From the NCBI GenBank assembly GCA_947258895.1, contig CAMYKE010000069.1, forward strand, positions 1 to 6,652: DNA of 6,652 nt, written 5' to 3'. The DNA comes from an uncultured Pseudomonadales bacterium (GTDB lineage Bacteria; Pseudomonadota; Gammaproteobacteria; Pseudomonadales; IMCC2047). Positions within the stretch are counted from its first letter, which is position 1; each line of letters begins with the position of its first letter. Below are positions 1-5,864 of the stretch, piece by piece. The translations under genes and the position numbers were made by a program. Under the pieces are notes generated by a model. That model saw only the letters and a list, made by a program, of their open reading frames with translations. It searched no databases and was not told where the DNA came from.

Positions 1-710
1 AAGACGGATTCAAAGTAGTTCGGCCCGCCATCTTTGCGAATCAAATCGGCGGCAGTCAAAAAGTAATTGATGGCGAATCGCCAGTAACCCGTGCCTTCGT
101 AGTTGCTCCCGTCTTCCGGCAAATATTCAAATACTTTCTCAAAGTTGTCCTTGATCACTGAAATCCACTGTTCCGCTCCCTCGTATTCAGCGCGAATCGC
201 ATAGGCGGTAGTTAGCAACCCGGAATAATTGATCCAGTTATGGTTCTGCCAATAGTCGGTCGACCAGCAATTCCCGCGGTTTTCCTCCCCATAGTTAAAG
301 ATTTTATTGCCCTGCAGAATCAGCTTATTGAGAAACTTGTTACGTTCTTGGTCCGTCAGGTGGTCCTTAAGCCAGTCATAGGATAGTCCCAGGCCAAACA
401 GCATCCAGGAGGCGCTGAGGTCGACATCAACCAGAAACCCGTAACCCCATACGTCATAATCCACCGCTGTAAAGATCCAGCGTTTGGCTTCTACAAGATA
501 ATGATCCTGCTCGGTCAACAGATACGCCAGACTCAGGTTCGCCGCAGCCATTCCCATATAGGTAATACTGGTTGGCGGGTGTTCCCTGGCAAGTTCCTGA
601 CCCTCATAAAGACGGCACTGCTCGATAAGCCGGATCAAGTGTTCCTTGCGCGTGGTCTTGAGTTCCGACTTGAGCACGTCCAGCTGGTCGTTTATTAGCA
701 AGTAATTCAT
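1..710 (-). CDS. Heparinase II/III-like (DUF4962-type) polysaccharide/oligosaccharide lyase, N-terminal part; runs off the left edge
   Basis: The frame is open from an ATG at 710 to the window edge, giving 236 residues with no stop. The family degrades or epimerises uronic-acid polysaccharides with an alpha/alpha toroid domain, and the visible part is this all-helical toroid. A region of about 155-210 aligns by eye with dermatan-sulfate epimerase and heparinase II: NHNW at 156-159, then EDGSNYEGTGYW at 199-210. By analogy His157 and Tyr209 are candidate catalytic residues; this is inference. There is no signal peptide, so the enzyme is probably cytoplasmic and would act on imported oligosaccharides. 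The start follows a weak GGAAAAG ribosome site; the frame is open upstream to a stop at 801-803 but only through the inverted repeat. It lies 101 nt after the symporter on the same strand, so co-transcription is likely. The C-terminal beta-sheet domain is outside the window. The substrate (alginate, glycosaminoglycan, pectin or ulvan type) cannot be told. Confidence 0.8.
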   Translation of the reverse strand, partial: MNYLLINDQLDVLKSELKTTRKEHLIRLIEQCRLYEGQELAREHPPTSITYMGMAAANLSLAYLLTEQDHYLVEAKRWIFTAVDYDVWGYGFLVDVDLSASWMLFGLGLSYDWLKDHLTDQERNKFLNKLILQGNKIFNYGEENRGNCWSTDYWQNHNWINYSGLLTTAYAIRAEYEGAEQWISVIKDNFEKVFEYLPEDGSNYEGTGYWRFAINYFLTAADLIRKDGGPNYFESV

Positions 711-723
711 TTTAGCTTTTCCA

Positions 724-749
724 TGTAAATGGGGACTGTAAATGGGGAC
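724..749. repeat. Perfect tandem duplication of a 13-bp unit
   Basis: The unit TGTAAATGGGGAC occurs twice back to back (724-736 and 737-749). The second copy runs into the left arm of the adjoining inverted repeat, sharing GGGGAC. The first copy is therefore a duplicated edge of that element, either from replication slippage or as a normal part of the element's end. Confidence 0.9.
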
Positions 750-799
750 AGACCACGTTTTTGCTCTCAATTTAAAACGTAAAAACGTGGTCTGTCCCC
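744..799. repeat. 19-bp perfect inverted repeat, REP/REPIN-like palindrome between symporter and lyase genes
   Basis: The arms are GGGGACAGACCACGTTTTT (744-762) and its exact complement at 781-799, around an 18-nt spacer. Within it, ACGTTTT (755-761) can pair instead with AAAACGT (774-780), so a shorter inner hairpin competes with the full stem. From memory, GGGGACAGACCACG-type palindromes recur in many proteobacterial genomes and accompany REP-associated tyrosine transposases (RAYT, Y1 family); no such transposase is in the window. In the minus-strand transcript the hairpin falls 13 nt after the symporter stop and 34 nt before the lyase start, so it may act as a partial terminator or 3'-end stabiliser that lowers lyase expression. 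It lacks a canonical T-run after the stem, so a strong intrinsic terminator is unlikely. Confidence 0.8.
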
Positions 800-811
800 G
801 TTATTGCGTGA

Positions 812-2611
812 TCAGGCTGTTGGCTCCTGTTCGGTGACCGCCGCGCTACCGGGTTTCATCCCCGCTCTAATCATCAGGACGCTGACGGCACCTATCGCCA
901 GTGCGAGCACCAGGATTGCAATCCGGCCCTCCAGCGGATTCGGGATGAGCAGCAACAATGCGACGAAAATTGCGACAGCAGCCCCAAAACGGCCAATTGC
1001 CGTCAGTTGACTCGAGTCGTTACCCAGGCCGATTTCCTTTTCAAAGTCGATCGGCGTCCTGATGGTCTTCATGAACCTGTCCACCAACTGGCGATGTTCG
1101 GAATCCCGGGAGGGTGCAAAAAGTATCGATACCAGGAAGCCGAATGACCCTGCGGCGAAGACACCGAAAAATTGTTTCTGGAAATTCCATTGAAAGCCAT
1201 CGCTGAATTCCTGCGAGAAACCGAACCAGGTTAGTGGAACCTCGAAATAGGAGATGAACGAAAACAGGAGGGCGCAGCCGATGGACAGCAGGGCGGCCCA
1301 CCAGGGCGTTTGTCGAATAAATAACCCCCACAGCAAGGGAATGGTGATTGGCATCGACAACAGGGTGCCGACCGTGAGCATGATTTCGAAGATTCCCTCG
1401 CCATCCTGCTGCGCAAAATACAATGCCAGCAGGACGATCAGGAAGCCCATAACCCAGGTGAGCAGATGTCCATAGCGCAACAGCTCCGATTCCGACCTGG
1501 GCTTCCACTTCAGGTAGTGCACGATCTTGGGATAGATGTCCTTGATCAGGATGGCGACATTGGTATTCAGGCCGGTATCCATCGAACTCATGGTCGCGGC
1601 AAGAATCGCGACGACGATCATCCCGACCAGGCCTACTGGTAGCAGGCTGATACTGGCAACCGCGTAACTCGCTTCCGCCGGTTTGCCTATGTCGAACGAC
1701 ATCACCAGGTCGGGATACAGAAGTCGGGCAGTGATCGGTGGCAAGAACCAGATGACGCTACCCAACACCATGAGAATCGAGCACAGCAAGGCGGCCTTGC
1801 GCGCCTCTCGACCGTCCTTGACGGAAAAGTAGCGAGGCGCCGCATTCATGGAATTGAAGACGATAAACTGTTTCGCCATCATAGCGCTGGCCCAGCCCCA
1901 GGTATACGCGCCGCCAAACAGCGTCGCCGAATTGACCATGCTGTATTCTTCTGTGAGCCCCTGCGACTCGATCTCCTGAAACAAGTTGTCGATACCGCCA
2001 ATTGCGTCCAGGCAAAGCCAGCTGATGATCAAGGTCAGAGGTACAAGAATCAGGCCCTGCAGAAAATCGGTCGCCATCACGGCCCAGCGGCCGCCGGTCG
2101 CGGAATAGACAAGCACCACGATGCCGCACACAATAATTACAAGGTTGATGTTGTATCCGAACACGGCGGAACAAAAAATTCCGAGACCGTATAGCGCCAT
2201 CGCGGAATATAAAATCCGTATCGGCACTTCATAAAGGGCGTAAAATTCACGTGTTGTTTCACCGAAACGCATGGCGATTGCTTCGGGGAATGTGGTGACT
2301 CTCATCTGGCGCAACCAGGGCCCCATAAACAGAAAGTTCACGAAGAAGCCGAGCGCATTGCCTAAAAAGATAAACGCCGCGGAAAAGCCGGAATCGTAAG
2401 CGATGCCTGCGGCCCCGGTAAAGGTCCATGCGCTGAATGCGCTCATAAAAGCGCTACTCCCCACTAACCACCAGGTGCCTTTACAGCCGCCTTTAAAATA
2501 GTCATCTGTGTTGGAGGAGAATTTCTTGAAAACGAGGCCGACCGTAACAATGAGTATAAGGTAACCCACGATTACCAGGTATTCGATATCCGAAATTTCC
2601 AAACCTGACAT
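812..2611 (-). CDS. Sodium:solute symporter (SSS / SLC5 family), probable uronate or oligosaccharide transporter
   Basis: This is a 599-residue inner-membrane protein with the layout of the solute:sodium symporter family (LeuT fold). It starts with a short periplasmic N-terminus and a first membrane helix at about 11-29, and more than ten further hydrophobic segments follow. Family signatures are FSAWTFTGAAGIAYDSGF (59-76), ATGGRWAVMATDFLQ (171-185) and AATMSSMDTGLNTN (338-351). Ser342 and Ser343 match the paired serines of the Na2 sodium site in vSGLT. A long loop near 500-540 precedes two extra C-terminal helices, which fits the long members of the family. The ATG at 2611 is the only start before an upstream in-frame stop at 2651-2653, but its ribosome site is poor. 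Symporters of this family sit in bacterial alginate and other uronate clusters; the lyase downstream and kduD opposite suggest the cargo is a uronate or short oligouronide. Specificity is inferred from context only. Confidence 0.92.
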   Translation of the reverse strand: MSGLEISDIEYLVIVGYLILIVTVGLVFKKFSSNTDDYFKGGCKGTWWLVGSSAFMSAFSAWTFTGAAGIAYDSGFSAAFIFLGNALGFFVNFLFMGPWLRQMRVTTFPEAIAMRFGETTREFYALYEVPIRILYSAMALYGLGIFCSAVFGYNINLVIIVCGIVVLVYSATGGRWAVMATDFLQGLILVPLTLIISWLCLDAIGGIDNLFQEIESQGLTEEYSMVNSATLFGGAYTWGWASAMMAKQFIVFNSMNAAPRYFSVKDGREARKAALLCSILMVLGSVIWFLPPITARLLYPDLVMSFDIGKPAEASYAVASISLLPVGLVGMIVVAILAATMSSMDTGLNTNVAILIKDIYPKIVHYLKWKPRSESELLRYGHLLTWVMGFLIVLLALYFAQQDGEGIFEIMLTVGTLLSMPITIPLLWGLFIRQTPWWAALLSIGCALLFSFISYFEVPLTWFGFSQEFSDGFQWNFQKQFFGVFAAGSFGFLVSILFAPSRDSEHRQLVDRFMKTIRTPIDFEKEIGLGNDSSQLTAIGRFGAAVAIFVALLLLIPNPLEGRIAILVLALAIGAVSVLMIRAGMKPGSAAVTEQEPTA

Positions 2612-2828
2612 CTTGGTGTGGCTCGAGAAGATTTTTTTAGTATGAGCACATTATGTACTAGTGCAGACCGAGTTAACCAGCAGCGAACGCTATGGGACGT
2701 GCGCCGCGCTACCTGCAAAAACATGCAAGCTACTGGGCGTGCTGATCAGGCAGTATGCCCACTACCGAACAGGGTGCCCCTAAACTTTTCACCCTCAGCC
2801 CGGTCAGAGTATGCCGGAACACGCATTT

Positions 2829-2858
2829 GGGACAGGACACCAGAGGGCTTGATATAAT
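2829..2858 (+). promoter_or_regulatory. Putative sigma-70 promoter for the DM13 gene
   Basis: A perfect -10 hexamer TATAAT lies at 2853-2858. An 18-nt spacer separates it from GGGACA (2829-2834), a four-of-six match to the -35 consensus. Transcription would start near 2865, leaving a leader of about 22 nt before the ATG at 2887. The prediction rests on the exact -10 and its position. The rest of the divergent intergenic region (2612-2828) shows no gene; on the minus strand CATAAT (complement of 2650-2655) is a possible -10 for the symporter but has no good -35. Confidence 0.55.
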
Positions 2859-2886
2859 TACCTCGAGTATACCCCCGGGAGAGGCG

Positions 2887-3306
2887 ATGAACAGAGCTAG
2901 AAAGGCATTACTTATCTTTTTTCTGGTCAACTTTAGCTCGATTGTCGCCGCTGAGGAATTGGCGTCAGGCGAGTGGGCCTCTGCCAGTTTTTTTACCACT
3001 TTGAAAGGTGACTGGAAAATCGTACGGAACGAGGATGGCACTTTTGTCGAGTTTGCCAGGAACTTTAAAACCTCGAAGGCCCCGGACCTGAAAATACTGC
3101 TATCCAGCCTGCCCGCCGACCAGATTACCCCCGACAATGCGGTCGACAAATCGCACGCGCGTTTTGTCAGCCTGCTAACGAGCTACTCCGGCGCGGCGAG
3201 CTATAAACTGCCCGCTGGCGTCACGCTGGGAGGCGTCAAAAGCCTGATCATCCACTGTGAACAATACACCAAGCTGTGGGGGGCCGTGCCGGTCAATCTC
3301 CCCTAG
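2887..3306 (+). CDS. Small secreted DM13-domain protein
   Basis: This encodes 139 residues. The ATG at 2887 is preferred over the upstream in-frame ATG at 2755 because GGGAGAGG precedes it by a few bases, a consensus -10 lies just upstream, and it opens directly into a signal peptide (Arg/Lys at 3-6, hydrophobic 8-20, likely cleavage after VAA at 20-22). The mature part matches the DM13 domain (PF10517): SGEWASASF at 27-35, the hallmark FKTSKAPDLKILLS at 60-73, and a C-terminal strand with one cysteine (Cys124, SLIIHCEQY) that is conserved in the family, ending WGAVPV. DM13 domains are proposed to be redox or electron-transfer modules, often in the periplasm; the function is not experimentally settled. 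It is transcribed away from the symporter and lies 130 nt before kduD, so it may be co-transcribed with it, but a role in uronate use is not apparent. Confidence 0.85.
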   Translation: MNRARKALLIFFLVNFSSIVAAEELASGEWASASFFTTLKGDWKIVRNEDGTFVEFARNFKTSKAPDLKILLSSLPADQITPDNAVDKSHARFVSLLTSYSGAASYKLPAGVTLGGVKSLIIHCEQYTKLWGAVPVNLP

Positions 3307-3372
3307 CGAGGATTCTGCAATAGCAGAGGGACCGCAGCATACCGAATATTTCCATTTCCTATGAATCCGTGT

Positions 3373-3416
3373 CAGGCTGCTTCGATTTTGTTATGGTCAT
3401 AAATCGAAACAGCCTG
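3373..3416 (+). promoter_or_regulatory. 16-bp hairpin/palindrome in the kduD leader
   Basis: CAGGCTGCTTCGATTT (3373-3388) is complementary to 3401-3416 except for one C-A mismatch (3380/3409), with a 12-nt loop. It ends 20 nt before the kduD ATG and 11 nt before its Shine-Dalgarno site GGAG (3428-3431). Neither strand has a T-run after it, so it is not a classic terminator for the DM13 gene. A weak promoter (GTGTCA 3369-3374, 17-nt spacer, TATGGT 3392-3397) would overlap it. It could be a repressor operator or an RNA structure that controls translation; which of these cannot be decided from sequence. Confidence 0.6.
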
Positions 3417-3436
3417 GTAACTAGTCTGGAGACAGT

Positions 3437-4198
3437 ATGATTTTGGATGCATTTAATCTGGAGGGCAAAGTTGCCATCGTAACCGGTTGCAACACCGGCC
3501 TCGGACAAGCAATCGCGCTGGGTTTGGCTGAAGCGGGCGGTAGTGTTGCAGGCGTCAACCGTTCGGAACCGGCTGAAACGATAGAGCGGATGAACGCGGC
3601 GGGCCATAAATTCCTGGATGTTCGCGCCGACTTGATTAAACAGGACGGTATTCCAGGCATTATTGATCGAACGACCGCCGAATTCGGTAAAATCGATATC
3701 CTGGTGAACAACGCCGGTATCATCCGCCGTGAAGATGCCATTGATTTCTCCGAGCAGGATTGGGATGACGTGATGAACGTCAACCTAAAAACGCTGTTTT
3801 TCCTGTCTCAAGCCGTTGCCAGGCAATACATTGCGCAAGGTAACGGTGGAAAAATTATTAACATTGCTTCCGTGCTTTCCTTCCAGGGAGGTATTCGGGT
3901 GCCATCCTATACTGCATCGAAGAGCGCGGTTATGGGCATGACGCGCGCGATGGCGAATGAGTGGGCAAAACACGGCATCAACGTAAATGCGATTGCGCCA
4001 GGTTATATGGCGACAAATAACACGGCCGCTCTACGCGCTGATAAAGAACGCAATCAACAAATTCTGGACCGCATCCCTGCCGAACGCTGGGGAGCACCTG
4101 CAGATATAGCCGGCCCTTGCGTTTTCCTGGCGTCGGACGCAGCAAATTATATCCACGGCTACACTGTAGCGGTCGATGGTGGCTGGTTAGCCCGCTAA
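3437..4198 (+). CDS. kduD: 2-dehydro-3-deoxy-D-gluconate 5-dehydrogenase (KduD), short-chain dehydrogenase/reductase
   Basis: The 253-residue product has exactly the length of E. coli KduD and follows it closely end to end (MILxAFxLEGKVAxVTGC start, YTxAVDGGWLAR end). It catalyses the NAD(H)-dependent conversion between 2,5-diketo-3-deoxygluconate and 2-keto-3-deoxygluconate, the cytosolic step after KduI in breakdown of unsaturated uronates. Classical SDR motifs are all present: nucleotide-binding TGCNTGLG at 16-23, NNAG at 91-94, Asn115, and the catalytic Ser145, Tyr158 and Lys162 (YTASK). The KduD-typical GGIRVPSYTASK and AIAPGYMATNNT segments are intact. The start is fixed by GGAG five nt upstream and by family alignment. 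No kduI, kdgK or eda is in the window, so the pathway must be completed elsewhere. The lyase and symporter nearby support a role in polyuronide catabolism. Confidence 0.95.
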   Translation: MILDAFNLEGKVAIVTGCNTGLGQAIALGLAEAGGSVAGVNRSEPAETIERMNAAGHKFLDVRADLIKQDGIPGIIDRTTAEFGKIDILVNNAGIIRREDAIDFSEQDWDDVMNVNLKTLFFLSQAVARQYIAQGNGGKIINIASVLSFQGGIRVPSYTASKSAVMGMTRAMANEWAKHGINVNAIAPGYMATNNTAALRADKERNQQILDRIPAERWGAPADIAGPCVFLASDAANYIHGYTVAVDGGWLAR

Positions 4199-4201
4199 TT
4201 T

Positions 4202-4276
4202 GCGGGTCGCACAGTGGAAACCTCGATCGGAGACATTTGCTTCAACACCGTCGTTGACTCCCAAACTGCGACCCGC
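4202..4276. repeat. 10-bp inverted repeat with 55-nt spacer just after kduD
   Basis: GCGGGTCGCA (4202-4211) is exactly complementary to TGCGACCCGC (4267-4276). The left arm can also pair locally: CCCGC (4191-4195), which overlaps the end of kduD, with GCGGG (4202-4206) across a 6-nt loop. The two pairings exclude each other. No T-run follows either, so neither is a typical intrinsic terminator; a 3'-end structure of the kduD mRNA is the simplest reading. Confidence 0.5.
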
Positions 4277-4348
4277 GGTTTCAGGGATGCGGAACACCCA
4301 CAAAAAAGAATGCTTACGCCAGCGCGCTGAATCCGCTCCCTACTGTTA

Positions 4349-4370
4349 GTATAAATTGTATACATTACAA
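4349..4370. promoter_or_regulatory. Overlapping AT-rich palindromes, candidate regulator binding site
   Basis: Three dyads overlap: GTATAAATTGTATAC (4349-4363, six of seven pairs), the perfect 8-mer TGTATACA (4357-4364), and TTGTA-TACAT-TACAA (4356-4370). Known operators of hexuronate regulators of the GntR family (UxuR/ExuR) centre on GTATAC within an AT-rich frame, so a related regulator is possible. The nearest downstream start is over 300 nt away and no clear -35/-10 pair was found beside it, so the assignment is tentative. Confidence 0.3.
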
Positions 4371-4641
4371 AATATTAGAGTACATTTTTAATCCAAAAAG
4401 TAATTTCTTGTTACGGTTTCACTCGTGGTCACCGGGTCATCACCAGGAGTTATCTCCGGCCCTAACTGAGAGCTCATCCTGGTTCGCAGCCCGCAATACC
4501 CTACTCGCGTAACCCGCCAGATTACAATACCCGATAAGCAAGAACCAGGCACCCGCTACCTGATTGACGCGCTCTCGTACTGCCTTAAAAATTTCTATTG
4601 CCGCAACAGATTTCCCCGCGTCCGGTGCTCTACTAGTACTA

Positions 4642-4666
4642 GCCTGCAGCTGCCTTCATTGCAGGC
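4642..4666 (+). promoter_or_regulatory. 7-bp hairpin in the leader of the secreted hypothetical gene
   Basis: GCCTGCA (4642-4648) pairs with TGCAGGC (4660-4666) around an 11-nt loop, 34 nt before the ATG at 4701. A short TTTT occurs eight bases after the stem (4674-4677), too far for a good terminator. It is either an mRNA leader structure or a weak terminator for transcription arriving from kduD. Confidence 0.35.
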
Positions 4667-4700
4667 GCAGATCTTTTACCTCTCCTAACAGGACACCATC

Positions 4701-5714
4701 ATGAAAACTGATCGTATGCGCAATCCATCCCGGGTAGTGATTGCCCTGGCTGGAATCATCAGCAGTTCCCTTGCCATCACCTCCTGGGCGAGCGGCTATG
4801 GCGGCCACGGAAACAATGCCTGCTTCAAAACGACCCGGCTTATGAAGAACGCCTGCCGCTCCGATATCGTAGATGACTATTTCGAGGAAGCCGCCAAATG
4901 TATCAACAGTAGCGACCCCCGGGAATGCACCCGGGACGCACGCGCGGAACTGCGCGAAGCGCGCGAAGACTGTGGCGTGCAGGCAGAGGGTCGGGACGCA
5001 CTGTGCAAGCGCCTGCCGGATACCGGACCCTATATAGTGGAAATCGACCCGGATGACTTCAACGGGGTAAACGGCAGTTGTACGCAGGCTGGCGGGCAAA
5101 ACCAGTATTATCCGCTAGTGGTCGGCACCATAACCACATTCGTCAACGAAGAGGACGAGGAGACCATCATCGTTACGGTGACGGATGAAACCCGCGAGAT
5201 CCTCGGAGTGGAAACCGTTGTGGTGCGCGACACCGTGTACGAGGGTCTGCCTGACGACGATGGCAAGCCTACCGGTCCGCGTATCGAAGATACCGATGAC
5301 TACTATGCCACCCACGCCAACTGCGATGTATGGTATTTCGGCGAGGTATCGCAGAACTTCGAGGATGGCTTCCTGGACAACCTGGACGGCTCCTTTATCG
5401 GCGGTGTCAGTGGCGCGCAACCGGGTATCATCATGCTCGGCAATCCCCAGGTCGGCGACGTCTACCGCCAGGAGTTTGCCCTGGGTGATGCGGAAGACGC
5501 CGGCGCGGTGCTGGACCTGGCTGCCGATGTGGAGATCGAAAACGACGACTTTGCCTGCAACGGCATGTGCCTCAAAACCGAGGACTTCATCGCCAACGAG
5601 CCAGACGCCGTTGAATTCAAGTATTTTAACCCCGGTATCGGCTTTCTCGCAGAGCAGCTACCCGGCGGCGAGGTGGTGCTCGAGTTGATCAAGCTCGAGG
5701 TGATCGCGCCCTGA
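4701..5714 (+). CDS. Secreted protein of unknown function: six-cysteine N-terminal region plus conserved C-terminal beta domain
   Basis: This is a 337-residue exported protein. A Sec signal peptide covers residues 1-30 (Arg/Lys to residue 11, hydrophobic 12-28, likely cleavage after SWA). The ATG at 4701 has AGGA seven nt upstream; the alternative Met6 lacks this. Residues 41-102 are probably helical and rich in Glu/Arg, with six cysteines (41, 52, 67, 76, 91, 102) that could form three disulfides. From about 135 a second domain begins YYPLVVGTITTFV, with TVTDETREILGVETVVVRD (159-177), DVWYFGE (209-215), GAQPGIIMLGNPQVGD (238-253), CLKTEDF (290-296), and ends with a strand pattern and GGEVVLELIKLEV. 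I recognise this second domain as a recurrent uncharacterised bacterial secreted family but know no function. The protein is very acidic with many DD/DE pairs, suggesting calcium binding or salt adaptation; this is inference. Its neighbours give no functional clue. Confidence 0.85.
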   Translation: MKTDRMRNPSRVVIALAGIISSSLAITSWASGYGGHGNNACFKTTRLMKNACRSDIVDDYFEEAAKCINSSDPRECTRDARAELREAREDCGVQAEGRDALCKRLPDTGPYIVEIDPDDFNGVNGSCTQAGGQNQYYPLVVGTITTFVNEEDEETIIVTVTDETREILGVETVVVRDTVYEGLPDDDGKPTGPRIEDTDDYYATHANCDVWYFGEVSQNFEDGFLDNLDGSFIGGVSGAQPGIIMLGNPQVGDVYRQEFALGDAEDAGAVLDLAADVEIENDDFACNGMCLKTEDFIANEPDAVEFKYFNPGIGFLAEQLPGGEVVLELIKLEVIAP

Positions 5715-5728
5715 CCGGAAGCTTTTCA

Positions 5729-5751
5729 GCCGCGGCTTGCGAGCGAGCGGC
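5729..5751 (+). terminator. GC-rich hairpin after the secreted hypothetical gene, possible weak or factor-assisted terminator
   Basis: GCCGC (5729-5733) pairs with GCGGC (5747-5751), and inside it GCT (5735-5737) pairs with AGC (5742-5744) around a TGCG loop. The structure begins 15 nt after the TGA. No T-run follows, so it does not meet the intrinsic terminator definition; its position between convergent genes is the main support. Confidence 0.3.
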
Positions 5752-5824
5752 CTCTCCCGATGTACTGGTCAACGGTGGTTTATGAGGAGGAGCCCCGGTG
5801 CGTCCTGATTTCCCGATCGCTCGC

Positions 5825-5843
5825 CCTCTGGCAAAAACAGAGG
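5825..5843 (-). terminator. Small hairpin after the ETF:ubiquinone oxidoreductase gene, weak terminator candidate
   Basis: CCTCTG (5825-5830) pairs with CAGAGG (5838-5843) around a 7-nt loop that is T-rich on the minus strand. It lies 21 nt past the minus-strand stop. No T-run follows the stem, so the call rests on position and perfect pairing only. Confidence 0.25.
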
Positions 5844-5864
5844 TGAATTACGCAGAGTGATGCG

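Larger units (their letters stand above)
4199..4700. other. Intergenic stretch without a credible gene
   Basis: About 500 nt separate kduD from the next gene. It contains an inverted repeat at 4202-4276, an AT-rich island at about 4345-4420 with overlapping palindromes, the 10-bp palindrome CTAGTACTAG at 4633-4642 (also read as TACTAG twice in tandem from 4631), and a hairpin at 4642-4666. A start-less open frame of about 70 codons exists on the minus strand (about 4440-4655) but nothing supports it as a gene. Base composition shifts across this stretch from the moderate-GC uronate block to the GC-rich genes on the right, so it may mark a junction. Confidence 0.6.

Noticed and set aside
744..799. 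Single spacer-repeat unit of a CRISPR array
   Set aside because: There is only one inverted repeat and no regularly spaced direct repeats or cas genes.
1041..1508. 155-codon minus-strand open frame within the symporter gene
   Set aside because: It overlaps, in another frame, a well-supported symporter coding sequence and has no family features.
2618..2857. Plus-strand open frame in the symporter/DM13 intergenic region
   Set aside because: It has no ribosome site, gives a low-complexity unrecognisable product, and overlaps the predicted promoter of the DM13 gene.
2755..2886. N-terminal extension of the DM13 protein from an ATG at 2755
   Set aside because: The extension would bury the signal peptide, spans the TATAAT box, and lacks a ribosome site, whereas the ATG at 2887 has one.
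3314..3327. Small hairpin TCTGC-AATA-GCAGA after the DM13 stop as a terminator
   Set aside because: It has only five base pairs and no following T-run; too weak to annotate.
4440..4655. Start-less minus-strand open frame of about 70 codons with a hydrophobic stretch reminiscent of a membrane-protein end
   Set aside because: There is no ATG or GTG start, no ribosome site, only one hydrophobic segment and no recognisable family; chance open frames of this length are common.
5185..5688. 167-codon plus-strand open frame inside the secreted hypothetical gene
   Set aside because: It is a frame shadow in GC-rich DNA; the product is a Ser/Arg/Thr-rich low-complexity string, while the overlapping frame has a signal peptide and conserved domain.
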